This document shows, piece by piece, positions 23,711-35,564 of a stretch of 64,000 nucleotides of DNA (the stretch's first letter is position 1; the number at the start of each line of letters is the position of its first letter). The notes below the pieces were generated by a model, which saw only the letters and a program-made list of their open reading frames with translations, made no database searches and had not been told where the DNA came from. The position numbers and the translations under genes are program-made. Origin of the DNA: Megalopta genalis (lineage: Eukaryota > Arthropoda > Insecta > Hymenoptera > Halictidae); the NCBI RefSeq assembly GCF_051020955.1, contig NC_135022.1, positions 12,326,966-12,390,965 on the forward strand. The letters run 5' to 3'.

Positions 23711-25479
23711 AGGAGGATCGGCCGATCGCGTGGTGGAGGAAAAGAACAAGAGAGGAAGACGCGCGTCGCCGCCGAGAGGGGAGCCAGAGTTTGCTCGGGC
23801 CGGCGAGGTGGGGCACGCCCGGCGGAGGTGGACGCGCGCCTTATTTCTCGTCCTTCGTCAAGCTGAATCAACCAGATTCCCCGCGGTTCCCCCGTCCGCG
23901 TTCGCTCCGAATCTCCTCGGACAAAGATGCTCCCCCCTCCTCCCGAGGACTCCGTCGTCGCTTCCCGGGAACTCGCGCTCTCGAGATCACGGCCGCGGAC
24001 TCGACCGCTCTTTCGGACTCGATTCCGAAAATCGAGAAACGCGCGAGAAAAAAACGGAGAAATCCGCGGACCGGCGGACACCGCCCGGAACACACCGACT
24101 CGAAGAAGACAAAGAGACCTCTCGGCCGAATCGCGCGAGGGTGAACGGAGCGGGCGCGGGGCGAGCAGGAAGAAGAGAGCGACCGTCTCTCCCGGATCCC
24201 CACCAACCGCGTTGCACGCTCGCCTAGCCTCGCTCCTCGCTTAGTTTTATGAATGAATACTCTCCCGTCGACGCGGCAAACTCACACTGGCGTCGGCACG
24301 CTGGCGCGCGACTCTCGTCTCTCTCTCCTTCCATGATCGGCCGGTCTCGCTCGCTCCGTCCTCTCCGCGCCGCTCCTCTACTCGCCGCTCCGCGCCGCGC
24401 CGCGTCGATCCGTCTTTCCTCGTTCCTCTTTCCTCGTTCGCGTCTCTATCGATCGCCGGCCGCTGTTCCCGTTCTCCGCTCGCCGATACGTCCGTCCTCT
24501 ACGCTCGAGCTCGCGACGCTTCCCTCGCTCTTTATGCTCTTACGCTCCGCGGTACCGCGCGCATACGTCTGTCGTCGTCCAACCGCCGCCCCGGCCATTC
24601 ATCTTGTTCGCTCGGCTACGAGGCTACGGGGCGTCGGAGAGTGCGACAGAGACCGAGATCTCTCCTCCGTGTCTCGCCGCCGCCGCCGTCCGCTTCCACC
24701 CGCTTCCACCCGCTCACGCGGGCCACGGTTGTGTGAGTACGAGGTCTCGCACGCACGCGCGCCACACGCGCGCAACCATAGCCCGCTCGCTCCTTCATTC
24801 GGTCCGCTCGAGGTTCATTCATGCCGCGCGTCTCAACCGGCTAACCTCCTCTCCCGTCTCTCTCGCCCCCCACTTTCTCTATTTTCGCCCCACCAGCCGG
24901 CGATTTTCCTCGGATCGTCGCTGACGTCGTCCCGCCGAAAAACACTGCGACCCCGGTGCCTCGATCGCGGTCTTTTCTTTCGCGTCCCGTTTCAGTTTCG
25001 ACGGACGAGACCCCATGTAACGCGGGCATCGAGACGATCTCGTGGCACTTTCGTGTCATCGCGGCCTCTGCAGGGACGGTAAACTGAAATAAATGAGCGG
25101 AAGCGACGAGAAACTTGATCGAGAACGTGTCCGAATGCCCTGCGGCGGGATCGCTCCTTTCCCTCGGACATTAACATCTTGCGTCGCGGTGCCGACCCTT
25201 CGATATGAATGAATGGTTTGGTAGCGCAGTGTGACGTAAGTCGCAGGTTTGCTCGTTGCGAGAAACGCGGAGCGTTGGCTGTGCGCTGGGAACGTACGCG
25301 TTGTTTACTGACCGAATTTATTGTTGAGACAATTTCGTGTCACGTTATTCATAGTAACTCTGTCATTTGTTTTGCTTAACTTTTTCATATTTTGCCATGT
25401 AATACACGTGGTAAAAATAAAAAATCTAATAAACTTATATCCTATACCATGCAATCAAATAAAATAGATCAAATAAAAC

Positions 25480-25800
25480 AACAAAAGAAAAGAAAGGAAA
25501 ACAAAAGAAATTAAAAGAAAAGAAAGGGAAAGAAAAGAAAATAGAAGATAGAAAAAAAAATAGAAGACAATAAAAGAAAATTAAGGAAAATCAAGGAAAA
25601 TCAAGGAAAATAAAATAAAATTGAAAGAAAATAAAGGAAAATATAGAAAAAGAAAAGAAAATAGAAGAAAATAAAGGAAAATAAATAAAAACAAAAGGAA
25701 ATTAAAAGAAAATAAAGGAAAAGAGAGGAGAAGAAAATAAAATAAAATAAAAGAGAACAAAAGAGAATAAAAAGAATAAATTAAAGAAAAAAAATATATA
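25480..25800. repeat. A-rich purine tract with AAAGGAAAATAAA words
   Basis: Nearly all bases on the plus strand are A or G. GAAAATAAAGGAAAATA-type words are repeated at about 12-20 bp. The 280 bases before it (25200-25480) hold AT-rich DNA with no gene seen. Confidence 0.85.
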
Positions 25801-25884
25801 TATAGAATAGTATAAAATATAATAAATTAGACTCGAATAACTTATATATTGGCACATATAGATCGCGTTTTAAGAGACGTGTCA

Positions 25885-25925
25885 AAACTCCCGAAAATTT
25901 CACTTACGCCACTACGATTCTAACT
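25885..25925. repeat. Member of the ACTTACGYCACTRCGATTC motif family
   Basis: AAATTTCACTTACGCCACTA then CGATTCT here matches 58217-58245 and, in inverse orientation, about 57025-57055. A weaker match is at about 25228-25250. The shared core is 20-30 bp with diverging flanks, so these are old fragments of one repeat. Confidence 0.5.
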
Positions 25926-26472
25926 CACTCGAGTGTGCGTCATCAATCTTTTACCGCTGATTAATCTGTAAAATAAATCTCGAGCTGCAAAGATCACGGG
26001 TTCCTCGGGTTCCTCTCTGGGAGACGTTCGAGACGCGAATAACGTTCTAACTGCGAAGAAAATCGCGAAGCAAAGGGTCGCAGAAGTACGACGGTTTCTA
26101 CGGTTTTACGGAGGAGCGTGGATTCGAGAATAGGAGCAGTTTTATTAACGGCACGGGTCACGCTCGGGCGACGCGTACCTTTTCCAGCAGCGTGGCCAGC
26201 GGATTACGCAACGAACGTTATTTCGCGTCCCGGCGGACCGTTTTCCCAAGAGACCGGCCCGATAGAGATCGTTGGAAGAAGTTTCATTCAGGTTTCCGAG
26301 CGGAGCGCGCACGGAAGTGGCCGCGTAATATCACGCAGCCCCGTTTCAGCGGGAATAATCGACGAGAACACGTAGCATTCGGCGGAGAGGCAGCGAGACG
26401 TAATTACGTGCAACGCTCGAACGCAAACACTATTTAACAACGTCGGTAATTCCTGGTCTGTCCCTACTCTCC

Positions 26473-26476
26473 TCCG

Positions 26477-26509
<33 letters not shown>

Positions 26510-26870
26510 CTATCTATCTCGCTCTCTCTCTCTCTCCCTCTCTCTATCTCTCTGTTATTATATCTATCTGTCTATCTCGCTCTCTCTCTCTCTTTCTCTC
26601 TCTCCCCATCTCTCTCTCATTCTATCTATCTGTCTATCTCGCTCTCTCTCTCTCATTCTATCTATTTGACTATCTCGCTCTCTCTCTCTCTCTCTCCCTA
26701 TCTCTCTCTCATTCTATCTATTTGGCTATCTCGCTCTCTCTCTCTCCCTATCTCTCTCTCATTCTATCTATCTGTCTATCTCGCTCTCTCTCTCTCTCTC
26801 TCTCTCTCATTCTACCTATCCGTCTATCTCGCTCTCTCTATCTCTCTCTGCTTCCTTCTCTTCCTCTCCC
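26473..26870. repeat. CT/CTAT minisatellite, about 50-60-bp unit
   Basis: A pyrimidine-rich array in which ATTCTATCTATCTGTCTATC then TCGCTCTCTCTC recurs about six or seven times. The adjoining block 25930-26470 is moderately GC-rich with no recognised gene. Confidence 0.9.
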
Positions 26871-28502
26871 TGTCGCAGTTCCTCCCACTCCCTAGCTGGC
26901 GGCGTTGAAATGCGCCGGAGCCGAGGATGCTGCCGGCCGAGTGTGATTAATGTGGAACTTCTTGCTCCCAGGCAAGGCTAGAAATTTCTTACGGGACGCA
27001 TTTCCGGCAGACCGGAGGACCATTCATAAACTCGCATCGATAGCGCCTGCTGGCTGCTTGGCAGCCTCTAAAGCAGCTTCCCGGCCATCTCCCGCGCCGA
27101 GGGACACGCGCGATCCGATCGCGATATCGATCCTCCGGCTACCGACCTATTCGCTGCGCGAAAATCGATCGCCAGATCGCTGCCAGACGGCTCAAGAATT
27201 TATCGAGCGCGCGCACGGATCGCGCTCCGCGGGCTACGAATTGGCTCCGACTTCGAACGGAGTTCGAGCTCGTTATTTTCATTCGTTTCGTTCATTTATT
27301 CGCGGGAGAAACCATTTGTGCCACGGGAGAAGGTAATACGAAGGTTAACGCGAAATAAAACATTATCGCTCGCGAGCATTGGAAAAAATGATTCTTTGCA
27401 CGATACGGTGCAACGGATAGTTTTAGGCTTCCCAGAGATTGTTCTATCGTATTTGTTTTTTTTTTGTGTGCGCCGATTTAGCACGATTGTTCATTCTATT
27501 CACAATCGTACGACGGGACACCGGGTCCTTTTGGACCCAGTGTATAAATATTGTTCTATCAATATCTAGTTTCATTTAATAAAAACTTGCTCACGTTGTA
27601 TTCAAAAATGTATAAAATGTGCCTTAAAACAATATTGGGAAGGAAGATTAACGAATAAAATATAATAATAAATGGTAATAATAACAATAAATGATCCACA
27701 TCATACATACTCTGTTACATATTTTTCAAAAAGATCCGTCGTTCGAGTTTTCATCAAATATTGAGATTCGTACGTTGCGCGATGGTTCGCAGAATAAAAT
27801 AGTGCGCGATTCCTGAAATATTCTGATTTCGCATACGAGAAGAACGTTCGCATAATTATTACCGAAGATGAAATACGACCTCGGATTGCTTTATGCACAA
27901 TCAAAATATCGGCAATTCTCCTTCTATTAGGTGTGCGAAATTATTCGACCGAATGTGTGTAAGAAGCAGGTCTCGTTTAGGAACGGCGAGAGCAGCGTGG
28001 CGATCGAAGTTGAAACGTGGATGCAAAGACGCGTAAAATCTGCCGCATTTGCATAGATAAAGGACGATTTCGCCGGGTCGACGTCCGTGGAAAGTTTCCG
28101 CGAAGGAGGCGTGTCGTTATCGCGTAGACCATCCAATTAACGATCCGCAACGGTCTTCTCCCGCAAGAAAATGCGATCGAGCGGATTAAAAAGCGACCTC
28201 GCCGATCGAGGCAGGCCGACGATTATCGTCGCAATTACATTTTACTGCGTCCCACAAAGTTACGCTCGCATCCGAATCCACGGTTCGAAACTCCGGAGCA
28301 TCGCGCGCGGTTTATTCTAACAACCGGTTGCACGGCGCTCGGATCGATAAATTAAACGGGAAGTTTGTCCGGGCTGAATCCTGCTTCCTAATCGCGGGCA
28401 ACAGGTGCGACTCGCTCCGTCGACGATAAATTCTGTGGCTCCAACGGAGAAACGCCGCCCCGCGAGTCGCGTCTTTCCACTTCCGAGATATCGCCGCTTG
28501 TA
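26871..28502. other. Intergenic DNA, no gene recognised
   Basis: A GC-rich stretch (26890-27300) has a 128-codon plus frame without a known domain. It is followed by AT-rich DNA and another moderately GC-rich stretch at 27950-28500. GGGTCCTTTTGGACCC at about 27523 is a short perfect palindrome of unknown meaning. Confidence 0.5.
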
Positions 28503-28592
28503 TTGAGTTGGCAACTAAGTAATTGCCGATTTCACAGTTGTAGATGTCTCTCACTCCCATTTCTATGATATCCGTAAATGTTATATTATAAA

Positions 28593-28623
<31 letters not shown>

Positions 28624-28977
28624 TATATATAATCATATATATAATATATAATATATAATCCGTCAAAATTGAAAGCCGTAGGTGCCAAATATTGGGTTGG
28701 CAACTAAGTCATTGCCGATTTCTCTCAGTTAAAATATTATTATAAAATTATTATTATTATTATTATTACAATATATAATCATATATATAATATATAATAT
28801 ATAATCCGCCAAAATTGAAAGCCGTAGGTGCCAAATATTGGGTTGGCAACTAAGTCATTGCCGATTTCAGTTAAAATATTATTATAAAATTATTATTATT
28901 ATTATTATTACAATATATAATCATATATATAATATATAATACATAATCCGTAAAAATTGAAAGCCGTAGGTGCCAAA
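28503..28977 (+). repeat. Three tandem mariner left-end units, two subtypes
   Basis: Unit 28503-28689 is the long type with AGATGTCTCTCACTCCC. Units 28692-28835 and 28838-28977 are a shorter type in which CTAAGTCATTGCCGATTTC is followed directly by AGTTAAAATATTATTATAAA. The same short type makes up the minus-strand locus at 61161-61442. All units are followed by TA and end GGTGCCAAA. Confidence 0.85.
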
Positions 28978-29067
28978 TATTGCGTTGGCAACTAAGTAAT
29001 TGCCAATTTCAGTTATAGATGTCTCTCACTCCCATTTCTATGATATCCGTAAATGTTATATTATAAA

Positions 29068-29099
<32 letters not shown>

Positions 29100-29127
29100 G
29101 TTATTTTTTATTATCCGTGAATGTTAG

Positions 29128-29502
29128 CAACTGGACAAATTGAATGCAGCGGTCAAGGAAAAGCGACCAGAATTGGTCGATCGTAAAGGTGTCATTTTCC
29201 AGCAGGACAATGCTAGGCCGCACGCGTCTTTGTCCACTCGGCAAAAATTGATGGATATTGCTTGGGGATTGTTGTTACACCCACCATATAGCTCTGATCT
29301 CGCGCCATCGGATTACCACTTATTTCGATCCCTGGACAACTCCCTTCGTGGTAAAACTTTTAACGACGATGACGCTGTAAAATCTCACTTAACTCAGTTT
29401 TCGGCCGAAAAGGATCAGACTTTCTACGAGCGTGGAATTTTCAAGCTGCCAGAGAGACGGCAAAAGGTCATCGAACAAAATGGAAAATACATTACAGATT
29501 GA
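29128..29502 (+). pseudogene. Mariner transposase, C-terminal remnant, copy 4
   Basis: The 124-residue frame follows the shared junction and here ends with TGA instead of TAA. QQDNARPH and APSDYHLF keep the second and third catalytic aspartates 34 residues apart. Private changes include AWGLLLHPP and PYSSDLAP (serine in place of the proline in the family motif) and LPERRQKV. As in the other copies, the DNA-binding N terminus and first aspartate are missing. Confidence 0.9.
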
Positions 29503-29791
29503 ACTTCGTTCCAAGTAAAAACAAAATTTTTTATTTCATTGAACAAATCGGCAATTACTTAGTTGCCAACCCAATAGTTCTGAAACACGCTTCGTATTTT
29601 AGTGGCCATTTAAATTGCATCACTTCTTTTCAGTCTATAGAATCCGTTTTCGATCAATGCATTCACGTTTTCAAGTCGTTCGAAATCGTGACACACGGCC
29701 ACAGAATTCGCGGCTCTGTGGAGAGCGTACGATAAGGTTTCCTCCACCACAAGTCGAGAATTTGGCCGGCGCAGTACGTCACAGCGTCGAG

Positions 29792-29945
29792 ATATGAGCC
29801 GTTCATTTTGAAAGTGGCATAAGTCACTTTTTCAAAAAAATCGAGTTAATGGTAACACTAATTACAATTGAACAGTATCTTTTCATTTAAAAAAAAAAAA
29901 AAAAAAGTAGTGACTTATGCCACTTTCAAAATAAACGGCTCGTAT
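29792..29945. mobile_element. Short hairpin element
   Basis: The outer 39 bases on each side are inverted copies (GAGCCGTT.ATTTTGAAAG, then TGGCATAAGTCAC) with about four mismatches. The loop of about 75 bases ends in an A run at 29889-29906. There is no clear target duplication. One related solo arm is at 10235-10274. Confidence 0.75.
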
Positions 29946-30635
29946 ACACGGCGGCTTATATGCTCGATTTGTCTCGTAGTTGCTCGACTTTTCCGACGGT
30001 GTATTATTAAACGAGCAGCGACAGGTTGAACTGATTTCTTTTATCTCCCGATCGAACTGGTTCTATGTTTACAGTATCGGCCGTGGGAACGAATTCGACC
30101 GCGATACAACTTTGCTACCCACGCGGAATTTCTTCGAGACCGATCGCGATACAGAAATCGCGATTAAAAACGAGCGGCTACTTGTCGCTCGACTTTGCAA
30201 ATATCTAACGAAAACCACGAGCTCCGAGGGCCTGGCGTGTCTTGCACGGCCTCCGTTGGGCACGAAGCAGCCCTTCAGAGGTTTTGAAATTACCTGGTTC
30301 GTCTATATTCCCTCGTTACACACCTCGTCAACCCCTTTTCTTTCCTCCTTCTTCTAGGTTTCCTTAGATCTATCCTTATTTTCCACTATTGCTATTATTA
30401 TTTCAGTTTTGAATTTTATTTTATTGTATTCATATTAATGTTCTTCTTGCTCCTTGCTCTCTCTTATTATCTTTATTTTTGTTTCTTCTGTATTTAATTT
30501 AATTTATTTTTATATGCGGTTAAAAATCCATTTTTATAATAAGGAAAAAACATATATTGTATTAAGACTGACAGAGAGGTTTAGGTAAATAATTTATGTT
30601 AACTCATTTTGCATTTGGGATATTGGCTGCGAATA
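29946..30635. other. Intergenic DNA, no gene recognised
   Basis: A 125-codon plus frame at 29980-30357 has no recognised domain. The rest is AT-rich. The stretch CATTTTTATAATAAGG..TATTAAGACTGACAGAGAGG near 30530 resembles the 86-bp repeat at 33851-34108. Confidence 0.5.
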
Positions 30636-30851
30636 CAGCAATGTCTCCCTTACTGACGCTCAGATTGTCCACAAGAATGGACAATTTTGGAAGAGGAGAT
30701 ACGATTGTTCGAGCCTTGTGACTCGTTTTTTATGGTTATCGATTGTTAACAACTATAAAAACAAGCTACAAAGCTCGAATAATCGTATCTCCACTTCCCA
30801 AATTTTCCATTTTTGTGCACAATCTGAGCGTCAATTAGGGAGACATTACCG
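30636..30851. mobile_element. Hairpin MITE, CAGT-type ends, copy C
   Basis: It begins CAGCAATGTCTCCC and ends GGGAGACATTACCG, with TA on both sides (30634-30635 and 30852-30853). The arms carry CAGATTGTCCACAAGAATGG and its inverse, and GAGGAGATACGATT.TTCGAG with its inverse. The 216-bp length agrees with copies A and F. Confidence 0.85.
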
Positions 30852-31679
30852 TATGTCCATTTTATCGCTGTTGCCATTGACAAGTTTAAAACGTTATGTT
30901 ATAAATATTATATTAAAATATATCAAAATATTATATCAAAATATTGTATTCTAAAATAAATATTATATTCTCCTAACTCTTTTATAATTACTAAACTACG
31001 GATTTTATGAGTTTACACCAAAATGGAAAAGTTGCAATTTAAAATAGTAAAAACATAAAAAGAACCTAAAAATATTAACGCATTATTTTGAGTGCGTTAA
31101 AATGATTAAACTTTCTACTTAGTTTATACACCTTGCAACCGATGCGGACGATTCTTATTTTGCGGAAGAATCCGCAGTCTAACAATTGCACTCGCAAAAT
31201 CGCGTTCACGTCGCCTGTGTTACAAAGGCTCGCCTCGCGTATGCGTACAAATAAATTATGTTTTATTGCAATTATAAAGTTCCCCGCGGAAATAGCCGCG
31301 GCGAGTTCTGGCGAGTTCCGGCGGGCTCCCCGAGAAGGCCGCGTGTAAGAGTACCTGGTCCGGAGCATGGCGCGGATATATTATTCGCCCGCGGACGACC
31401 GAGAACCCGGAAGGCAGCGCGCGAGAAAATCGTAACCGTCGATCAAGAGCCGTGGATATTAATAAAGGCGGAAGGACGAGGAGCGGGGAGGGAGTGGGAG
31501 CGAGAAAGAGCGGAAGAGAAGCAACAAGAAAGGAGCGACAGCTAGCCTGGCTGGCTTCTCTTTGGAGAAACATCGGGATTACCGGGAATAATAAGTCGAG
31601 AGGTGTGCGAACAGGGTAGAAACGACACCGGATGATAAAGGAGGACAAGGCGGAAGGTGCGAGAGATTCGCGGGAGGAA
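30852..31679. other. Intergenic DNA, no gene recognised
   Basis: AT-rich to about 31130, then GC-rich with overlapping frames on both strands. CTTGCAACCGATGCGGACGA..GAATCCGCAGTCTAACAATT at 31131-31190 is similar to 50115-50170 (CTTGCAACAGATGCAAG..GATCCGCAGTCTAGTTATG), a further old repeat pair. Confidence 0.5.
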
Positions 31680-33280
31680 CGTGGGCTTGGATAGGCAAAC
31701 GAGAGAGGAGAGAGATAGGAAAGAGATGATAGAGAGAGAAGAGAAGAGACATAGTACAGAGAAGGGAGGTGATAGAGAGAAGAGAAGCGATTGGAGATGA
31801 AAGAGACAGAAGGGAGATGCTAGAGAAAAGAGAGATGATAAAGGGAAGAGAAAGACAGAAGGGAGATGATAGAGAGAAGAGATAACAGGGAGATAGAAAA
31901 GAGATGATAGAGAGAAAAGAGAAGAGTCATAGTAGGAGAGAACGGCGGTGATAGAGAGAAGAGAGGCGATTGGGAGATGAAAGAGACAGAAGGGAGATGC
32001 TAGAGAAAAGAGAGATGATAAAGGGAAGAGAAAGACAGAAGGGAGATGATAGAGAGAAGAGATAACAGAGAGATAGAAGAGAGATGATAGAGAGAAAAGA
32101 GAAGAGTCATAGTAGGAGAGAACGGCGGTGATAGAGAGAAGAGAAGCGATTGGGAGATGAAAGAGACAGAAGGGAGATGCTAGAGAAAAGAAAGATGATA
32201 AAGGGAAGAGAAAGACAGAAGGGAGATGATAAAAAGAAGAGATAAACAGGGAGATAGAAAAGAGATGATAGAGAGAAAAAAGAGAACAGGGGGGCAGAGG
32301 AGAGATGATAGAGAAGAAGAAAGTGGAGGGAGACAGAACGGAGATAGGGAGAGAAAAGGAAAGAGAAATCATAGAGATAAGAGAAACGGAATTGAGATGA
32401 TAGAGAGACGAGAGCGGAGGAAGACAAAAGAGAGATCATAGAGAAAAGAGGGACAGAATTGAGGTGATGGAGAAAAGAGAGTGGAGAGGGGCAGAAGAGT
32501 GATGATAGAGAAAAGAGATGAAGAGAGAAGAGAGAACAGAGAGACAGAAGAGAGATGATAAAGAGAGGAGAGAAAAGAGAAATCGTAGAGAAAAGAGAAA
32601 TAGAATTGAGATGATAGAGAGAAGAGAGAGATGATCATAGAGAAAAGAAGAACAGAATTGAGGTGATAGAGAAAAAAGAGTGGAGAGTGGCAAAAGAGAG
32701 ATGATAGAGAAAGGAGAAAACAGAGAAACAGAAGAGAGATGATAGAGAGAGAAGAGGAAAGGAGAAATCATAGAGAAAAGAAGAACAGAATTGAGGTGAT
32801 ACAGAGAGAAACAGAAGAGAGATGATAGAGAGAGAAGAGGAAAGGAGAAATCATAGAGAAAAGAGAAACAGAATTAAGATGATAGAGAGAAGAGGGATGA
32901 TAGAGTAAAGAGAAACAGAATTGAGATGATAGAGAGAAGAGAGATGATCATAGAGAAAAGAAGAACAGAATTGAGGTGATAGAGAAAAGAGAAACAGAAT
33001 TGAGATGATAGAGAGAAGACAGATGATCATAGAGAAAAGAAGAACAGAATTGAGGTGATAGAGAAAAGAGAGTGGAGAGAGGCAAAAGAGAGACGTTAGA
33101 GAAAAGAGAGAACAGAGAAACAGAATTGAGATGATAGAGAGAGAAGAGGAAAAGAGGAAAAAAGAAATCATAGAGAAAAGAGAAACAGAATTGAGATGAT
33201 AGAGAGAAGAGGAATGATAGAGAAAAGAGAAACAGAATTGAGATGATAGAGAGAAGAGAGACGATAGAGAGAGGACGATC
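31680..33280. repeat. Purine-rich minisatellite, 1.6 kb, with a 180-bp higher-order repeat
   Basis: The plus strand is almost entirely A, G and a few T/C in words such as GAGATGATAGAGAGAAGAG and AAACAGAATTGAGATGATAG. In the first third a higher-order unit of 179-180 bp is clear: GTGATAGAGAGAAGAG.GCGA recurs at 31769, 31948 and 32128. The rest has shorter, mixed periods of about 35-60 bp. The serine/leucine/phenylalanine-rich minus frames are artefacts. Confidence 0.85.
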
Positions 33281-33850
33281 GCGAGGAGGAAGGAAGCTTC
33301 GCGTGCCACCAGCCTTGTCCGGCCAACACCTATGGTGATCGAGAGAAAGGGGAAAGAAACAGAGAGACAGCATGAGAACGAGAGAGAGAGAGAGAGAGAG
33401 AGAAAGATTCTGTGCTCGGATGGAAGCGCTGATACAGAGCAGAAGCTGCTGCCGTTGCTGCCGCTCGGTGCTGTACGCCTCGCCGAAGGCTGGGCAGGTT
33501 TTTGCCCCGTTTTTTACGCCGTTTATTATAACTAGGAAGCTGCTGTCGGACAAGATACGCTCGGCTCCGCTCGCCCCACGATCCCTCGCAACAGTTATTC
33601 CAGATTTTCGGCGGGCTACCCGTCCAGGTGTTCCTCCAGCATCTCGCGACCCTCGCAATGAACATCGTCCGAGTATGGTTGCTCGTCTAGCTCAACGAAG
33701 TCGATGTTCGGAGATGGCACTTGACGCCTCGTTGATACGTTTCTGCCATTTTCAAGGACATCTGCCTATTGCCTTTAATTTAATTTAATTTATTTACATG
33801 TACTCTCTCTCTCTTTCTCTTCCTCTCTTTCTTGTTAAGTACCTAACCCA

Positions 33851-34108
33851 TTTTTACAATGCAGAACGAAATCATGTCATATTAAGACCGATAGAGAATC
33901 AGCGAATCAGGAGATTAGGTGGTGAGCTGTCTATGTCTATTTTTACAATGCAGAACGAAATCATGGCATATTAAGACCGATAGAGAATCAGCGAATCAGG
34001 AGATTAGGTGAGCTGTCTGTGTCTATTTTTACAATGCAGAACGAAATCATGGCATATTAAGACCGATAGAGAATCAGCGAATCAGGAGATTAGGTGAGCT
34101 GTCTATGC
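33851..34108. repeat. 86-89-bp tandem triplicate
   Basis: TTTTTACAATGCAGAACGAA starts units at 33851, 33940 and 34026, followed by AAGACCGATAGAGAATCAGC and GGAGATTAGGTGAGCTGTCT. The units are nearly identical, so the expansion is recent. A diverged single copy appears near 40945-41035 (GAATCAGCGAATCCGGTGAA). Confidence 0.85.
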
Positions 34109-35560
34109 AGGCCTAATAAGCAGAATTTGCATTCTCTTCGTTTAGAAAGCGAGTCTACAATCTATGAGCGACTTTGTACTTCAGTATCGATTTTATTATT
34201 TTGTACGATTGTGCAACTTGTAATTGCATTACATTTCCTTCTACTCCTGTAAACTTCGTTCTTTATCGCAGCAGAACGGATGTCTTTCTACGCTGTGCAC
34301 CTAATGGGTTCTTTGCTCGTACAATGAATAAATAATTTACCCAAGCTTGTAACCAATACGGGCGTCCGTTATTTCGCGTTGGAAGTTTATTCAAGTTTAC
34401 TTTTCTTTAAGTTTATGTTTATTTTGTTTCAAGCTTATACTTGGTTCCCAAGTTTTTAGTCGCTTCAAAGATATATTTTATATATCTTTTATATCTGTTT
34501 ACAGATACAAATTTCGTACTAATTGTGTACGATGGAACGAGCAAGCAGATTCGATTGAATGAAATTAAATCTTAAAAAACATAAGTAAATAAATAAATAA
34601 ATAAATAAATGGTCTCTAGAAGAGCGAATACGATCGCTTCAACATCGAGAAACGAACGGGACATCGAACGACGTCCCGAATCGATATGGTAAAACGGATG
34701 CGGCGATTGAGGATGTTCATTCGACGGGATGCTATCGAGGCGGTGAGTTTAACGCAGGATGAAGTCGGTGCTCGAGGATTCGCAATTGATTCGCATAGGT
34801 GGCGGCCGACGCGTTCTCCTCGTTGGTCTGTTTCTGGCGTTTTCGCGGGGGGAAATAGGTAATAATTCTAGGGGGGGAGGGAATGGAAGCCAAAAAGAGG
34901 ACGCTAAGAGAAGGAAACGAGGAGGAACGACGGAAGACGCCTCCTAGCGAGAACAGCTATCGCGTTACGAACCCGTGAAAAAAGGGAGACGAGTGTTTGA
35001 AAGAGGCGCGCGACCGTGAGCGGAGCGTGTAGTTAACGGAGGCGGGATGGATAGCGTGAGAACGCATAAACTTATAAGGCACGAAAGAGAGACCGAGGAC
35101 GACGGGAGGATACGGAGGCAAAGGAGGCGAACGGAGCAATGGGAGACGGAGGAGGGTGGAGAGGAGGGAGAGGCGGGCTGGCCGGCTCCTTTCCTCGCCG
35201 GTGGAAACTGCTCCTTAGGAGAGCCGTAGGATAGCCTATCCGTAACACGTCGCTTCCTCTCCCGGGGAGCCTTTATACCTATCTTTTTCGCTCATTTACC
35301 TCGCGTTTTTGGTTTTGCTCATTTTCTACCCGCGATCGGCCTTTTCCCGAAGAGCTGCCAGCTGCCTCGCCGGGAACAGAAGTCATTTCGGAATTTTAGA
35401 GCATCTCCGCAACCGGGAATCGAACGGCCTTCCTCTCGATCTTTTGCACGGGTATCTTCGCGAGAAAGCATTGTTGCACTCTTCGTTGTCAACAGCGATC
35501 GCTGATCTGCCGATTCTTTTTAACCGTCGTCACTCCAACCGACGGTAATGCTGACCGAGC
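34109..35560. other. Intergenic DNA, no gene recognised
   Basis: AT-rich to about 34610 with an (AAAT)n run at 34586-34608, then GC-rich to 35550. Small frames on both strands lack known domains. Confidence 0.5.
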
Positions 35561-35564
35561 TTAA

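Larger units (their letters stand above)
21640..25200. other. CpG-rich island, possible promoter and 5' region of a minus-strand gene
   Basis: This is the longest GC-rich block in the window, about 3.5 kb, with dense CpG on both strands. Frames of up to 315 codons are open on both strands, which is expected when TA-containing stops are rare. A candidate first coding exon lies on the minus strand at 22189-22294. If real, the island upstream of it (22300-25200) would be 5' untranslated region and promoter. No TATA box or other decisive promoter element was identified. Confidence 0.4.
28503..29574 (+). mobile_element. Mariner-like element, copy 4, with three extra left-end units
   Basis: The outer ends TTGAGTTGGCAACTAAG and the inverse CTTAGTTGCCAACCCAA are flanked by TA at 28501-28502 and 29575-29576. 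The core with the transposase remnant is 28980-29574. Because TA flanks the outermost ends and all copies share the core deletion, the stack plus core may have moved as one unit, or the stack may have grown after insertion. Confidence 0.9.

Noticed and set aside
22869..23816. 315-codon minus-strand frame and overlapping 277-codon and shorter plus frames in the GC-rich island
   Set aside because: The composition is arginine, serine and proline as expected from GC-rich DNA. Open frames exist on both strands, and no domain is seen.
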